From Propionibacteriaceae bacterium (GTDB lineage: Bacteria > Actinomycetota > Actinomycetes > Propionibacteriales > Propionibacteriaceae): 5,290 bases of DNA. The stretch is from positions 1 through 5,290 of the forward strand of contig JAUNUL010000215.1 in the NCBI GenBank assembly GCA_030538175.1. The letters run 5' to 3'. Shown in pieces: positions 1 through 5,290 of the stretch; the first letter of the stretch is position 1, and the number at the start of each line of letters is the position of its first letter. The position numbers and the translations under genes are program-made. A model generated the notes under the pieces. It ran no database searches. It had not been told where the DNA came from and saw only the letters and a program-made list of their open reading frames with translations.

Positions 1-555
1 ACCTTGTTGGCGGCCCTGCTCGATGCCATCGCAGCCGGGACCTGCCCTGTCGAGGTCGTGTGTGTCGGTGCTGACCGCAGCGGCATCCAGGGCCTGGCCC
101 GGGCGGAGAGCGTCGGGATTCCGACGTTCAGCCATCCCTATGTCAAGGGCACTGATCGCTCGGCCTGGGACATGGAGTTGACCCGACTGGTCGCAGCCCA
201 CCACCCCGATCTGGTGGTGTCGGCGGGCTACATGAAGCTGGTGGGGGAGACGTTCCTGACCGAGTTCGGTGGGCGGATGATCAACACCCACCCCGCGCTG
301 TTGCCGGCGTTCCCCGGCATGCATGGCCCGCGGGATGCCCTGGCCGCCGGGGTGAAGGTCACCGGAGCCACTGTTTTCCAGGTCGACGCCGGTGTCGACA
401 CTGGCAAGATCCTGGCCCAGGAAGCGGTGCCCGTGCTCGACGGCGACACCGTCGAATCACTGCATGAACGCATCAAAGTGGTCGAGCGACGCCTTTTGAT
501 CGAGACCGTCACCGATTTCGCGTCCAAGCTGCGCGAGCAAACCAAGGAGAACTGA
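1..555 (+). CDS. purN: Phosphoribosylglycinamide formyltransferase PurN (5' partial)
   Basis: PurN transfers the formyl group of 10-formyltetrahydrofolate to glycinamide ribonucleotide (GAR) to give formyl-GAR, the third step of cytoplasmic purine synthesis. The first visible codons read TLLAALLDAIAAG, which matches the helix just after the N-terminal SGTG(S/T) phosphate-binding loop. The gene therefore began upstream and lacks roughly its first dozen residues; the TTG at position 4 is internal. The formyltransferase core is clear: INTHPALLPAFPGMHG carries the catalytic Asn (283-285) and His (289-291), equivalent to E. coli N106 and H108. VDAGVDTG carries the catalytic Asp (397-399, E. coli D144), and LHERIKVVERRLL is the usual C-terminal helix. 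Two oddities: the conserved His before the Asp loop (E. coli H137) is Phe (376-378), and the usual Pro after DTG is Lys. The C-terminus is short, ending soon after the helix. The stop lies 6 bases before purH, so the two are probably co-transcribed. Family assignment is secure. Confidence 0.95.
   Translation, partial: TLLAALLDAIAAGTCPVEVVCVGADRSGIQGLARAESVGIPTFSHPYVKGTDRSAWDMELTRLVAAHHPDLVVSAGYMKLVGETFLTEFGGRMINTHPALLPAFPGMHGPRDALAAGVKVTGATVFQVDAGVDTGKILAQEAVPVLDGDTVESLHERIKVVERRLLIETVTDFASKLREQTKEN
544..549 (+). promoter_or_regulatory. Shine-Dalgarno sequence of purH, inside the end of purN
   Basis: AAGGAG lies within the last codons of purN, 12 bases before the purH ATG at 562. The match to the anti-SD is good but the spacing is longer than usual. 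Ribosomes finishing purN at 555 would cover this site, which is consistent with coupled translation (inference). Confidence 0.6.
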
Positions 556-561
556 ACCCGC

Positions 562-2121
562 ATGTCCGATCGCCTGCCCATCAAGCGCGCCCTGGTGTCC
601 ACCTATGACAAGACGGGACTGGAGGACCTCGGCCGAGCGCTCGCGGACGCCGGCGTGGAAGTCGTGTCGACCGGTTCCACGGCGAAGCGGCTGGCGGATG
701 CAGGGGTTCCGGTGACCCCCGTTGATCAGGTGACCGGATTCCCCGAGTGCCTGGATGGGCGGGTCAAGACGCTGCACCCCATGGTGCATGCCGGGATCCT
801 GGCGGACCGCCGGCTGGAATCGCACCGTGATCAGCTCAGCGAACTCGGGGTCCAGCCCTTCGATCTCGTCGTGGTCAACCTCTATCCGTTCAGCGAGACC
901 GTCGCCTCCGGCGCAACTCCGGATGAGTGCGTCGAGCAGATCGACATCGGTGGCCCGACCATGGTGCGCGCGGCCGCCAAGAATCACCCGAGTGTCGCGA
1001 TCGTGACCTCCCCGGGGCAGTACGCCCAGTTGACCCGAGCCCTGACCGATGGCGGTTTCACCCTGGCCGAACGCCAGGAGCTGGCGGCACAGGCATTCCA
1101 GCACACGGCGGAATACGACATTGCGGTGGCGTCCTGGATGGGGTCGGTGCTGACGGATTCCTCCGGTGGGGATGGCTTCCCCGCCTGGTTGGGTGGTGCA
1201 TGGCGCAAGCAGGGCACTCTCCGTTATGGCGAGAACTCCCACCAACCGGCCGCGATCTATTCCTATCCGGCCGGGCCGGGCGGCATCACGCAAGCCGAGC
1301 AGTTGCACGGCAAGGAGATGAGCTTCAACAACTACGCCGACGGTGAGGCGGCCTATCGCGCCGCCTATGACTTCGACGAGCCGTGTGTCGCGATTATCAA
1401 GCACGCCAACCCTTGTGGCATCGCGGTCGGTGCGGATATCGCCGACGCCCACGCCAAGGCACACGCCTGTGACCCCCTGTCGGCGTTCGGTGGGGTGATC
1501 GCCACGAACCGTCCGGTGAGTGTCGAGATGGCCGAGACCGTCAAGGACATCTTCACCGAGGTAGTCATCGCCCCCGGCTATGACGAGGGTGCCCTGGAGA
1601 TCCTGTCGGCCAAGAAGAACATCCGCCTGCTCACTGCCGAGGCTTATCAGCATCGCGCCCGCAACCTGCACCCCATTTCTGGTGGTGCGCTGCTGCAGGC
1701 CCCCGACCGGCTGGATGCCGAGGGCGATAGCCCTACGACATGGACGCTGGCGGCGGGGGAGCCCGCTGATCCGGCGACGCTCGCCGATCTCGAGTTTGCG
1801 TGGCGTGCCTGTCGGGCGGTGAAGTCCAACGCGATCTTGCTGGCCCACGACGGTGCATCCGTGGGTGTCGGCATGGGCCAGGTCAACCGGGTCGACTCCT
1901 GCAAGCTCGCAGTCGATCGGGCGGGGGAGCGTGCGGCTGGGGCCGTCGCTGCCTCCGATGCGTTCTTCCCGTTCTCCGACGGGCCGCGGATCCTCATCGA
2001 GGCCGGCGTACGCGCGATTGTCCAGCCCGGAGGATCCGTGCGCGACGACGACACGATCGCGGCCTGCCAGGAGGCCGGAGTGACGCTGTACCTCACCGGC
2101 ACGCGACACTTCTTCCACTGA
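562..2121 (+). CDS. purH: Bifunctional AICAR formyltransferase / IMP cyclohydrolase PurH
   Basis: PurH carries out the last two steps of IMP synthesis: formylation of AICAR with 10-formyltetrahydrofolate, then dehydrative ring closure of FAICAR to IMP. The 519-residue product is full length (E. coli about 529). The N-terminal MGS-like cyclohydrolase domain spans roughly residues 1-200, with STGSTAKRL near 36-44, GRVKTLHP around Lys69 (the human Lys66 equivalent), [11 protein letters not shown] at 100-110 and [15 protein letters not shown] at 127-141. The transformylase domain follows: LRYGENSHQ (220-228), KHANPCG (280-286) with the catalytic Lys280-His281 pair, CDPLSAFGG (303-311), VNRVDS (441-446), ASDAFFPF (464-471) and a terminal TGTRHFFH. 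The transformylase motif is NSHQ where NPHQ is usual. The ATG at 562 gives the standard N-terminus leading into [10 protein letters not shown]. It sits between purN and folD, which makes its formyl donor. All catalytic motifs I know for the family are present. Confidence 0.98.
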   Translation: MSDRLPIKRALVSTYDKTGLEDLGRALADAGVEVVSTGSTAKRLADAGVPVTPVDQVTGFPECLDGRVKTLHPMVHAGILADRRLESHRDQLSELGVQPFDLVVVNLYPFSETVASGATPDECVEQIDIGGPTMVRAAAKNHPSVAIVTSPGQYAQLTRALTDGGFTLAERQELAAQAFQHTAEYDIAVASWMGSVLTDSSGGDGFPAWLGGAWRKQGTLRYGENSHQPAAIYSYPAGPGGITQAEQLHGKEMSFNNYADGEAAYRAAYDFDEPCVAIIKHANPCGIAVGADIADAHAKAHACDPLSAFGGVIATNRPVSVEMAETVKDIFTEVVIAPGYDEGALEILSAKKNIRLLTAEAYQHRARNLHPISGGALLQAPDRLDAEGDSPTTWTLAAGEPADPATLADLEFAWRACRAVKSNAILLAHDGASVGVGMGQVNRVDSCKLAVDRAGERAAGAVAASDAFFPFSDGPRILIEAGVRAIVQPGGSVRDDDTIAACQEAGVTLYLTGTRHFFH

Positions 2122-2169
2122 CCATCCCGGAGCCGCTGTCGGTCCCGGCGGGCGGCCCGTACGCAACAC

Positions 2170-2175
2170 GAAAGG
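2170..2175 (+). promoter_or_regulatory. Shine-Dalgarno sequence of folD
   Basis: GAAAGG ends 5 bases before the ATG at 2181. This fixes the folD start, although the same frame stays open much further upstream, through the end of purH. The 59-base purH-folD gap (2122-2180) shows no convincing promoter or terminator. Confidence 0.65.
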
Positions 2176-2180
2176 TTGTC

Positions 2181-3044
2181 ATGACCGCGCAGAAACTGGA
2201 CGGCAAAGCCACCGCGGCTGCCATCAAGTCGGAATTGGCCGTTCGCGTCGCGGCCCTTCGCGAGCGTGGGATTGTCCCCGGGCTCGCGACCGTGTTGGTG
2301 GGAGAGGATCCGGGCAGCCAGATCTATGTGCGCGGCAAGCACGCCGACTGCGCGGAGGTCGGCATCGCGTCGATCCGGGTGGATTTGCCAAGCGATATCA
2401 CTGCGGATCGCTTGCGGGAGGAGTTGCAGGCACTGAACGAGGACCCTGCCTGCACCGGCTATATCGTCCAGCTGCCGTTGCCGAAGCACCTCGACGAGAA
2501 TGCTGCGCTTGCGCTGATCGATCCGGACAAGGACGCCGATGGGCTGGCTCCGATGAGCCTGGGCAAGTTGGTGTTGGGTGAGTCCGGCCCCCTGCCGTGT
2601 ACGCCGCGCGGCATCGTCGAACTGCTGCGCCGCCACGACGTGGAGTTGAACGGTGCTGAGGTGTGCATTGTGGGCCGTGGCACGACCGTCGGACGCCCGC
2701 TGGGGTTGCTGTTGACGCGACGCTCGGAGAATTCGACTGTCACGTTGTGTCACACGGGCACGCGGGACCTGGCGGCCCACACCCGGGCAGCGGACATCGT
2801 GGTCGGGGCGGCGGGAGTGCAGGGCCTGATCGATGCGTCGATGATCAAGCCGGGGGCTGCGCTCGTCGATGTGGGCATCACGCGCAATGCCGAGGGCAAG
2901 CAGGTGGGTGACTTCGCCGCCGATGTGTGGGAGACCGCGGGTTGGGTCACGCCCAACCCTGGCGGAGTCGGTCCCATGACCCGGGCCATGCTCCTGGAGA
3001 ACGTGGTGGAGCGTGCGGAGGCTTTGGCAGAAGCGAAGGGCTGA
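2181..3044 (+). CDS. folD: Bifunctional methylene-THF dehydrogenase / methenyl-THF cyclohydrolase FolD
   Basis: FolD oxidises 5,10-methylenetetrahydrofolate with NADP+ and hydrolyses the methenyl product to 10-formyltetrahydrofolate, the donor used by PurN and PurH. The product is 287 residues, matching E. coli FolD (288). The N-terminal catalytic domain has [13 protein letters not shown] followed by the Tyr49/Lys53 pair (E. coli Y50/K54), QLPLP at 97-101 with Gln97, and DPDKDADG at 114-121 with Asp120. LPCTPRGI leads into the C-terminal Rossmann domain, with GRGTTVGRP as the NADP-binding loop, CHTGTRDL, and [13 protein letters not shown] near the C-terminus. After DADG the usual HPxN stretch is APMS, a local departure from the family. 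The start at 2181 is supported by GAAAGG 5 bases upstream, by length and by the standard LDGK N-terminus; the longer open frame back into purH is chance. The stop lies 5 bases before the next gene, so the two are probably translated from one message. Confidence 0.98.
   Translation: MTAQKLDGKATAAAIKSELAVRVAALRERGIVPGLATVLVGEDPGSQIYVRGKHADCAEVGIASIRVDLPSDITADRLREELQALNEDPACTGYIVQLPLPKHLDENAALALIDPDKDADGLAPMSLGKLVLGESGPLPCTPRGIVELLRRHDVELNGAEVCIVGRGTTVGRPLGLLLTRRSENSTVTLCHTGTRDLAAHTRAADIVVGAAGVQGLIDASMIKPGAALVDVGITRNAEGKQVGDFAADVWETAGWVTPNPGGVGPMTRAMLLENVVERAEALAEAKG
3035..3040 (+). promoter_or_regulatory. Shine-Dalgarno sequence deciding the GTG start of the DUF3017 gene
   Basis: GAAGGG lies in the last codons of folD with a 9-base spacer to the GTG at 3050. 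It supports this start over the far-upstream ATG in the same frame at 2927, which would overlap folD by more than 100 bases. Confidence 0.6.
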
Positions 3045-3049
3045 CGCCC

Positions 3050-3358
3050 GTGCAATCGGAGAGCACCAGCAGTTTCAAGGCCCTGGCACGGGCGAAAGCG
3101 TCGTCACTGACACAGTGGCCGCTTCTGGTGGTGGTCAGCATCGTGGTGCTCGGTCTGGTCCTGATCGTGATCGGCTATTGGCGCAGGGGGAGCGTGCTGA
3201 TCGGCGCTGCCCTGTGCGTCGGTGCCGGATTGCGCTCGTTCTTGCCCAAGGACGTGGCCGGGCTATTGCAGGTCCGTGGACGCCTGTTCGATGTTGCTTT
3301 CCTGCTGGGTTCGGGGGCCGCCATCATTGTGCTCGCGATGAACGTCCCGTCACCCTGA
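3050..3358 (+). CDS. DUF3017 family small membrane protein
   Basis: This is a 102-residue protein of unknown function, recognised as DUF3017 by composition, by its position after folD in Actinobacteria, and by family-like segments: QWPLLVVV, then YWRRGSVLIGAAL, then a charged stretch with LPKDVAGLLQVRGRLFDV. A soluble N-terminus of about 22 residues is followed by hydrophobic segments near residues 23-43, 47-64 and 79-98. The connectors WRRG and RSFLPKD...RGR both carry positive charge, so the middle segment may not be a simple membrane crossing (inference). The GTG start lies 5 bases after the folD stop, with GAAGGG in the folD end. Starting further upstream would overlap folD heavily and add residues with no family resemblance. 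The arrangement implies co-transcription and perhaps coupled translation with folD. No catalytic motif is visible. The family call comes from memory of the pattern, not from a search. Confidence 0.88.
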   Translation: MQSESTSSFKALARAKASSLTQWPLLVVVSIVVLGLVLIVIGYWRRGSVLIGAALCVGAGLRSFLPKDVAGLLQVRGRLFDVAFLLGSGAAIIVLAMNVPSP

Positions 3359-3363
3359 ATGTG

Positions 3364-3382
3364 CGAGGCCCTGAACGCCTCG
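3364..3382. terminator. Short hairpin after the DUF3017 gene, possible terminator
   Basis: CGAGGC (3364-3369) and GCCTCG (3377-3382) form a 6-bp stem with a 7-base loop, starting 6 bases after the DUF3017 stop. There is no T-run on either strand. A weak or factor-assisted end point for the convergent transcripts is plausible because it lies between two genes facing each other. Confidence 0.35.
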
Positions 3383-3387
3383 ACATC

Positions 3388-3411
3388 CTGCCGGGACGGT
3401 CAGCACGGCAG
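3388..3411. repeat. Second inverted repeat in the convergence zone
   Basis: CTGCCG (3388-3393) and CGGCAG (3406-3411) can pair around a 12-base loop. It lies 23 bases past the DUF4190 stop, when read on the minus strand. The stem is short, the loop is long and no T-run follows. It may help end transcription or may be chance in GC-rich DNA. Confidence 0.25.
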
Positions 3412-3434
3412 CGGGTTCATCACGCAGTGGCGGG

Positions 3435-4037
3435 TCAGAAGGCCATGAGGCCGAGGAGCCACATCAACATGAACAGCGAGCCGACCGCGCTGGTGACGAT
3501 GCCCGCGATGGCGATACCGCGTCCGCCGAGGCGGCCGGCCTGGGCGTCGATCTGTTTGAGCGCGGCGATGCCCATCCCGAGGCCCACGGGGCCCGTGATC
3601 CCGCCGCAGAACATGGAGAGGATGCCGAGGATGAGTGACGGCGTCGCCATCGGCGCGTTCGGCACCGATGCACCCATGCGGGGGACCGAATAGGGGCCCT
3701 GATAGGGCTGCACCTGCTGGTGCTGATAGTTCGTGCTCGCCTGATAGCCCTGGAATGCCGCATAGGCCTCGTCAACGGGCGCTTGCTCGCTAGCGGCCGG
3801 ATAGGTCGGGAAAGACGAAGGAGAGCCGGAGAACGGGGCTGCGCTGGGCTGGGATTGCGGCGTCCACGGGGGAGGCGCCGTGGCAGAGAATCCAGCAGCC
3901 TCCTGGTTGGGGTCGCTCGGTGACCACGTCGCGGACTCGTCGGCCGACGCGTGGGTAGGCGGCTCCTGGTGCGCGGGAGTTCTGCCGTCGGCCCAGGTCT
4001 CGAACCTGTTCGAGTCTGGCTCGTGCTGTCCCGTCAT
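3435..4037 (-). CDS. DUF4190 domain membrane protein with disordered N-terminal half
   Basis: This is a 200-residue protein of unknown role. Residues 1-130 are low-complexity and hydrophilic, rich in Pro, Ser, Ala, Gln and Tyr, with Tyr-Gln clusters such as GYQAS, NYQHQQ and PYQGPY near 97-116; this part is probably disordered. Residues 131-200 match a DUF4190 domain: a hydrophobic stretch LILGILSMFCGGITGPVGLGMGIAAL (shown in pieces: LILGILSMF, GPVGLGMGIAAL), a short charged loop KQIDAQAGRLGGRG, then a second hydrophobic segment from about 175 to the C-terminus. The signature xGGRGxAIAGIV is clear. No signal peptide, lipobox or catalytic motif is seen. The same frame is open for 51 codons upstream, but the ATG at 4037 is preceded by AGGAAGGG with a 4-base gap, and the upstream residues look like chance coding. 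It converges on the purine cluster and is separated from the E2 gene by a terminator, so it probably has its own promoter. I could not identify that promoter. Confidence 0.88.
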   Translation of the reverse strand: MTGQHEPDSNRFETWADGRTPAHQEPPTHASADESATWSPSDPNQEAAGFSATAPPPWTPQSQPSAAPFSGSPSSFPTYPAASEQAPVDEAYAAFQGYQASTNYQHQQVQPYQGPYSVPRMGASVPNAPMATPSLILGILSMFCGGITGPVGLGMGIAALKQIDAQAGRLGGRGIAIAGIVTSAVGSLFMLMWLLGLMAF

Positions 4038-4041
4038 GGAT

Positions 4042-4049
4042 CCCTTCCT
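4042..4049 (-). promoter_or_regulatory. Shine-Dalgarno sequence deciding the start of the DUF4190 gene
   Basis: On the minus strand AGGAAGGG is followed by ATCC and then the ATG at 4037. It is the strongest ribosome-binding site in the window and argues against the longer reading that begins at 4190. Confidence 0.75.
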
Positions 4050-4146
4050 TGTCCTGCAGCGTGCCTGGTGCGCTTCTCGCGCGTACGCCTCGATGATTCG
4101 ACGTGCGCGAGCCCGCTCTGGCTCCGAGACTAGCGCGGAAAACCAC

Positions 4147-4177
4147 AGGGCCGGCCCTCTGCATGAGGACCGGCCCT
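4147..4177 (-). terminator. Intrinsic terminator of the E2 gene
   Basis: Outer arms AGGGCCGG (4147-4154) and CCGGCCCT (4170-4177) pair fully, and inner arms CCTC (4156-4159) and GAGG (4165-4168) close a 5-base loop. Between the arms, 4155 and 4169 are a C-A mismatch on the plus strand but a G-U wobble in minus-strand RNA. The minus transcript therefore has an unbroken 13-bp stem. It is followed on that strand by GTGG and then TTTT (4142-4139). It starts 38 bases after the E2 stop and precedes the DUF4190 gene. Confidence 0.75.
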
Positions 4178-4215
4178 TGGCCGCGAGCACCGATCAGCCG
4201 GTGCCGCAAGGTGAA

Positions 4216-5290
4216 TCAGCCACCGAGTTCGGCGTCCCAGTCGCGGTTCTGCAGGATATCCCGCAGTTCCAGCAGGAACTTCGAGGCGGTTGCCCCGTCG
4301 AACGCCCGGTGGTCATAGACCAGGCCGACGATGCCGACCGAGTGGATGGCGATCGTGTTTCCGATGGCAACGGGCTTGCGGGCCACGCCATCGGTGCACA
4401 GGATGCCGACGTTCGGCTGGTTGATGATCGGCGCGGACGCATAGCTCTGGAACGGCCCCACGTTGGTGATCGTGAAGGTCGACCCCTTGTAGTCGTCCAT
4501 GCCCAGCTTGCCGTCGCGGGCCTTGGAGGCCTGCTCCTTGATCTGGATGCCGATGCCCTTGAGGTTCAGCTGATCCGCGTTGCGGACCACCGGGACGACC
4601 AGACCCTGCTCGTTGAGGTCCACCGCGATGCCGAGGTTGACATAGGGGTGGAAGGTCTGGGTCTTGTTGGGCACGTCGATGCTGGAGTTCACGGCCGGAT
4701 ACTTCAGCAGCGCCTCGCCCAACGCCCGGGCCACGAACGTCATGTACGACAGGGAAGCGCCGGTCGCCTTCTTGTAGGCGTCCTTGTGCTTCTGTCGTGC
4801 AATCTCGACGTTCTCGTAGTCCACCTCGATCGAGGTCCAGACCTGCGGGGAGATCTGGAGGGACTGCACCATGCCAGCCGCGATGGCCAGACGCATCTTG
4901 GAGAGCGGCTTGACCTCGTCGCGGTCGTCCGGGACGCCAGGAACGGCGGGGACGCCGGTCTGGGGGCCCATGCCCGCTGCAGGAGCGGCAGCCGGGGCAG
5001 CAGCGGGAGCCGAAGCAGACGCTGCAGCCGGAGCCGCCGGGGTGACCCCGGGAGCGACGGCGCCCTGGGCCGGACGCTTCTCAATCGCGGCCTGGATGTC
5101 CTCGCGGCGGATCCGGCCACCTGCACCGGTGCCGGTGACGGTGGTCAGATCAATGCCGTTCTCGGCCGCCAGGCGACGCACGATCGGCGAGTAGTTCTTG
5201 CCGGCCTCGGCACCCGGTGTGGCACCTGGCGTTCCTGCGGCAGCGGGAGCAGCGGCGGCCGCCCGGCGCGCAGCAGCTGCACGGGCATCC
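4216..5290 (-). CDS. 2-oxoacid dehydrogenase E2 (dihydrolipoamide acyltransferase), 5' partial
   Basis: E2 is the core subunit of a 2-oxoacid dehydrogenase complex and moves the acyl group from lipoyl-lysine to CoA. The frame is open to the window edge, and the N-terminal lipoyl domain(s) lie outside. Visible residues 1-31 are an Ala/Pro-rich linker. Residues 32-71 (about 5196-5077) are the E3-binding domain, with YSPIVRRLAAENGIDL and GTGAGGRIRREDI. A second linker of about 55 residues, mostly Ala/Pro, reaches about 4912. The catalytic domain fills the rest: PLSKMRLAIAAGMVQSLQIS, then STFTITNVG, PIINQPNVGIL and DHRAFDG, with catalytic His at 4311-4309 and Asp at 4299-4297. It ends in a normal C-terminus. 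The GTG at 5181 is inside the E3-binding domain, not a start. The substrate (pyruvate, 2-oxoglutarate or branched-chain acids) cannot be fixed from this portion; SucB/DlaT of actinobacterial type is most likely. It is the last gene of its unit, followed by a terminator. Confidence 0.96.
   Translation of the reverse strand, partial: DARAAAARRAAAAAPAAAGTPGATPGAEAGKNYSPIVRRLAAENGIDLTTVTGTGAGGRIRREDIQAAIEKRPAQGAVAPGVTPAAPAAASASAPAAAPAAAPAAGMGPQTGVPAVPGVPDDRDEVKPLSKMRLAIAAGMVQSLQISPQVWTSIEVDYENVEIARQKHKDAYKKATGASLSYMTFVARALGEALLKYPAVNSSIDVPNKTQTFHPYVNLGIAVDLNEQGLVVPVVRNADQLNLKGIGIQIKEQASKARDGKLGMDDYKGSTFTITNVGPFQSYASAPIINQPNVGILCTDGVARKPVAIGNTIAIHSVGIVGLVYDHRAFDGATASKFLLELRDILQNRDWDAELGG

Noticed and set aside
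457..2169. A 570-codon open frame on the minus strand across purH
   Set aside because: It lies opposite a complete, motif-rich purH. Its translation is Arg/Gly/Asp-rich with no recognisable domain. Long antisense frames are expected in GC-rich coding DNA.
1800..2180. A 127-codon N-terminal extension of FolD
   Set aside because: It would overlap the end of purH and add a Cys/Arg-rich sequence unlike FolD. The ATG at 2181 has a good SD site and gives the standard length.
2122..2180. A riboswitch or internal promoter between purH and folD
   Set aside because: The gap is only 59 bases. I see no conserved folate or purine riboswitch core and no clear -35/-10 pair, only short GC-rich complementarity.
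1647..2780. A 377-codon minus-strand frame across the end of purH and folD
   Set aside because: It overlaps two secure genes on the other strand and shows no family motif or ribosome-binding site.
4081..4135. Promoter of the DUF4190 gene on the minus strand (TAGTCT or AATCAT as -10)
   Set aside because: Neither hexamer has a plausible -35 at proper spacing, and the matches are no better than chance.
4038..4190. A 51-residue extension of the DUF4190 protein
   Set aside because: It would start inside the terminator-proximal region next to the hairpin and lacks a ribosome-binding site. The ATG at 4037 has a strong one.
4912..5076. Repetitive GC-rich DNA as a possible tandem repeat or regulatory element
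   Set aside because: It encodes the in-frame Ala/Pro linker of E2, which is normal for this family. No exact DNA repeat unit stands out.
4871..5194. A 107-codon plus-strand frame opposite the E2 linker
   Set aside because: It is an Ala/Gly-rich mirror of the E2 Ala/Pro linker and E3-binding domain. It has no independent support.

Overview
This is a GC-rich stretch of bacterial chromosome, probably from an actinobacterium. The gene order purN-purH-folD followed by a DUF3017 membrane protein is typical of Actinobacteria. FolD and the E2 protein also carry actinobacterial-style motifs (GRGTTVGRP and CHTGTRDL in FolD, and a long Ala/Pro linker in E2). A member of the Propionibacteriaceae or a near relative is possible, but the window alone cannot settle that. 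Nothing suggests horizontal transfer: there is no insertion sequence, phage gene, CRISPR array, tRNA or rRNA, and codon use looks uniform.

Plus strand, 1-3358: a compact cluster of purN (cut off at its 5' end by the window edge), purH, folD and a small DUF3017 membrane protein. Gaps are 6, 59 and 5 bases, so co-transcription is likely. The biochemistry is coherent. FolD makes 10-formyltetrahydrofolate, PurN spends it at the third step of purine synthesis, and PurH spends it at the ninth step and then closes the ring to IMP. The DUF3017 protein has no known function.

Convergence zone, 3359-3434: 76 bases between two convergent genes, holding two short inverted repeats that could end transcription weakly.

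Minus strand, 4037 down to 3435: a 200-residue protein with a disordered Pro/Gln/Tyr-rich N-terminal half and a C-terminal DUF4190-type membrane domain. Its start is set by a strong Shine-Dalgarno sequence.

Minus strand, 5290 down to 4216: the C-terminal 357 residues of a 2-oxoacid dehydrogenase E2 subunit (dihydrolipoamide acyltransferase, SucB/DlaT type), containing the E3-binding domain, a flexible linker and the catalytic domain. Its lipoyl domain(s) lie beyond the window. A well-formed terminator hairpin at 4147-4177 follows it and separates it from the DUF4190 gene.

The window looks like ordinary housekeeping sequence. I did not find a convincing new system. The points worth a second look are a few substitutions at conserved enzyme positions, the tight linkage of the uncharacterised DUF3017 gene to folD, and the terminator's strand-specific G-U pairing.
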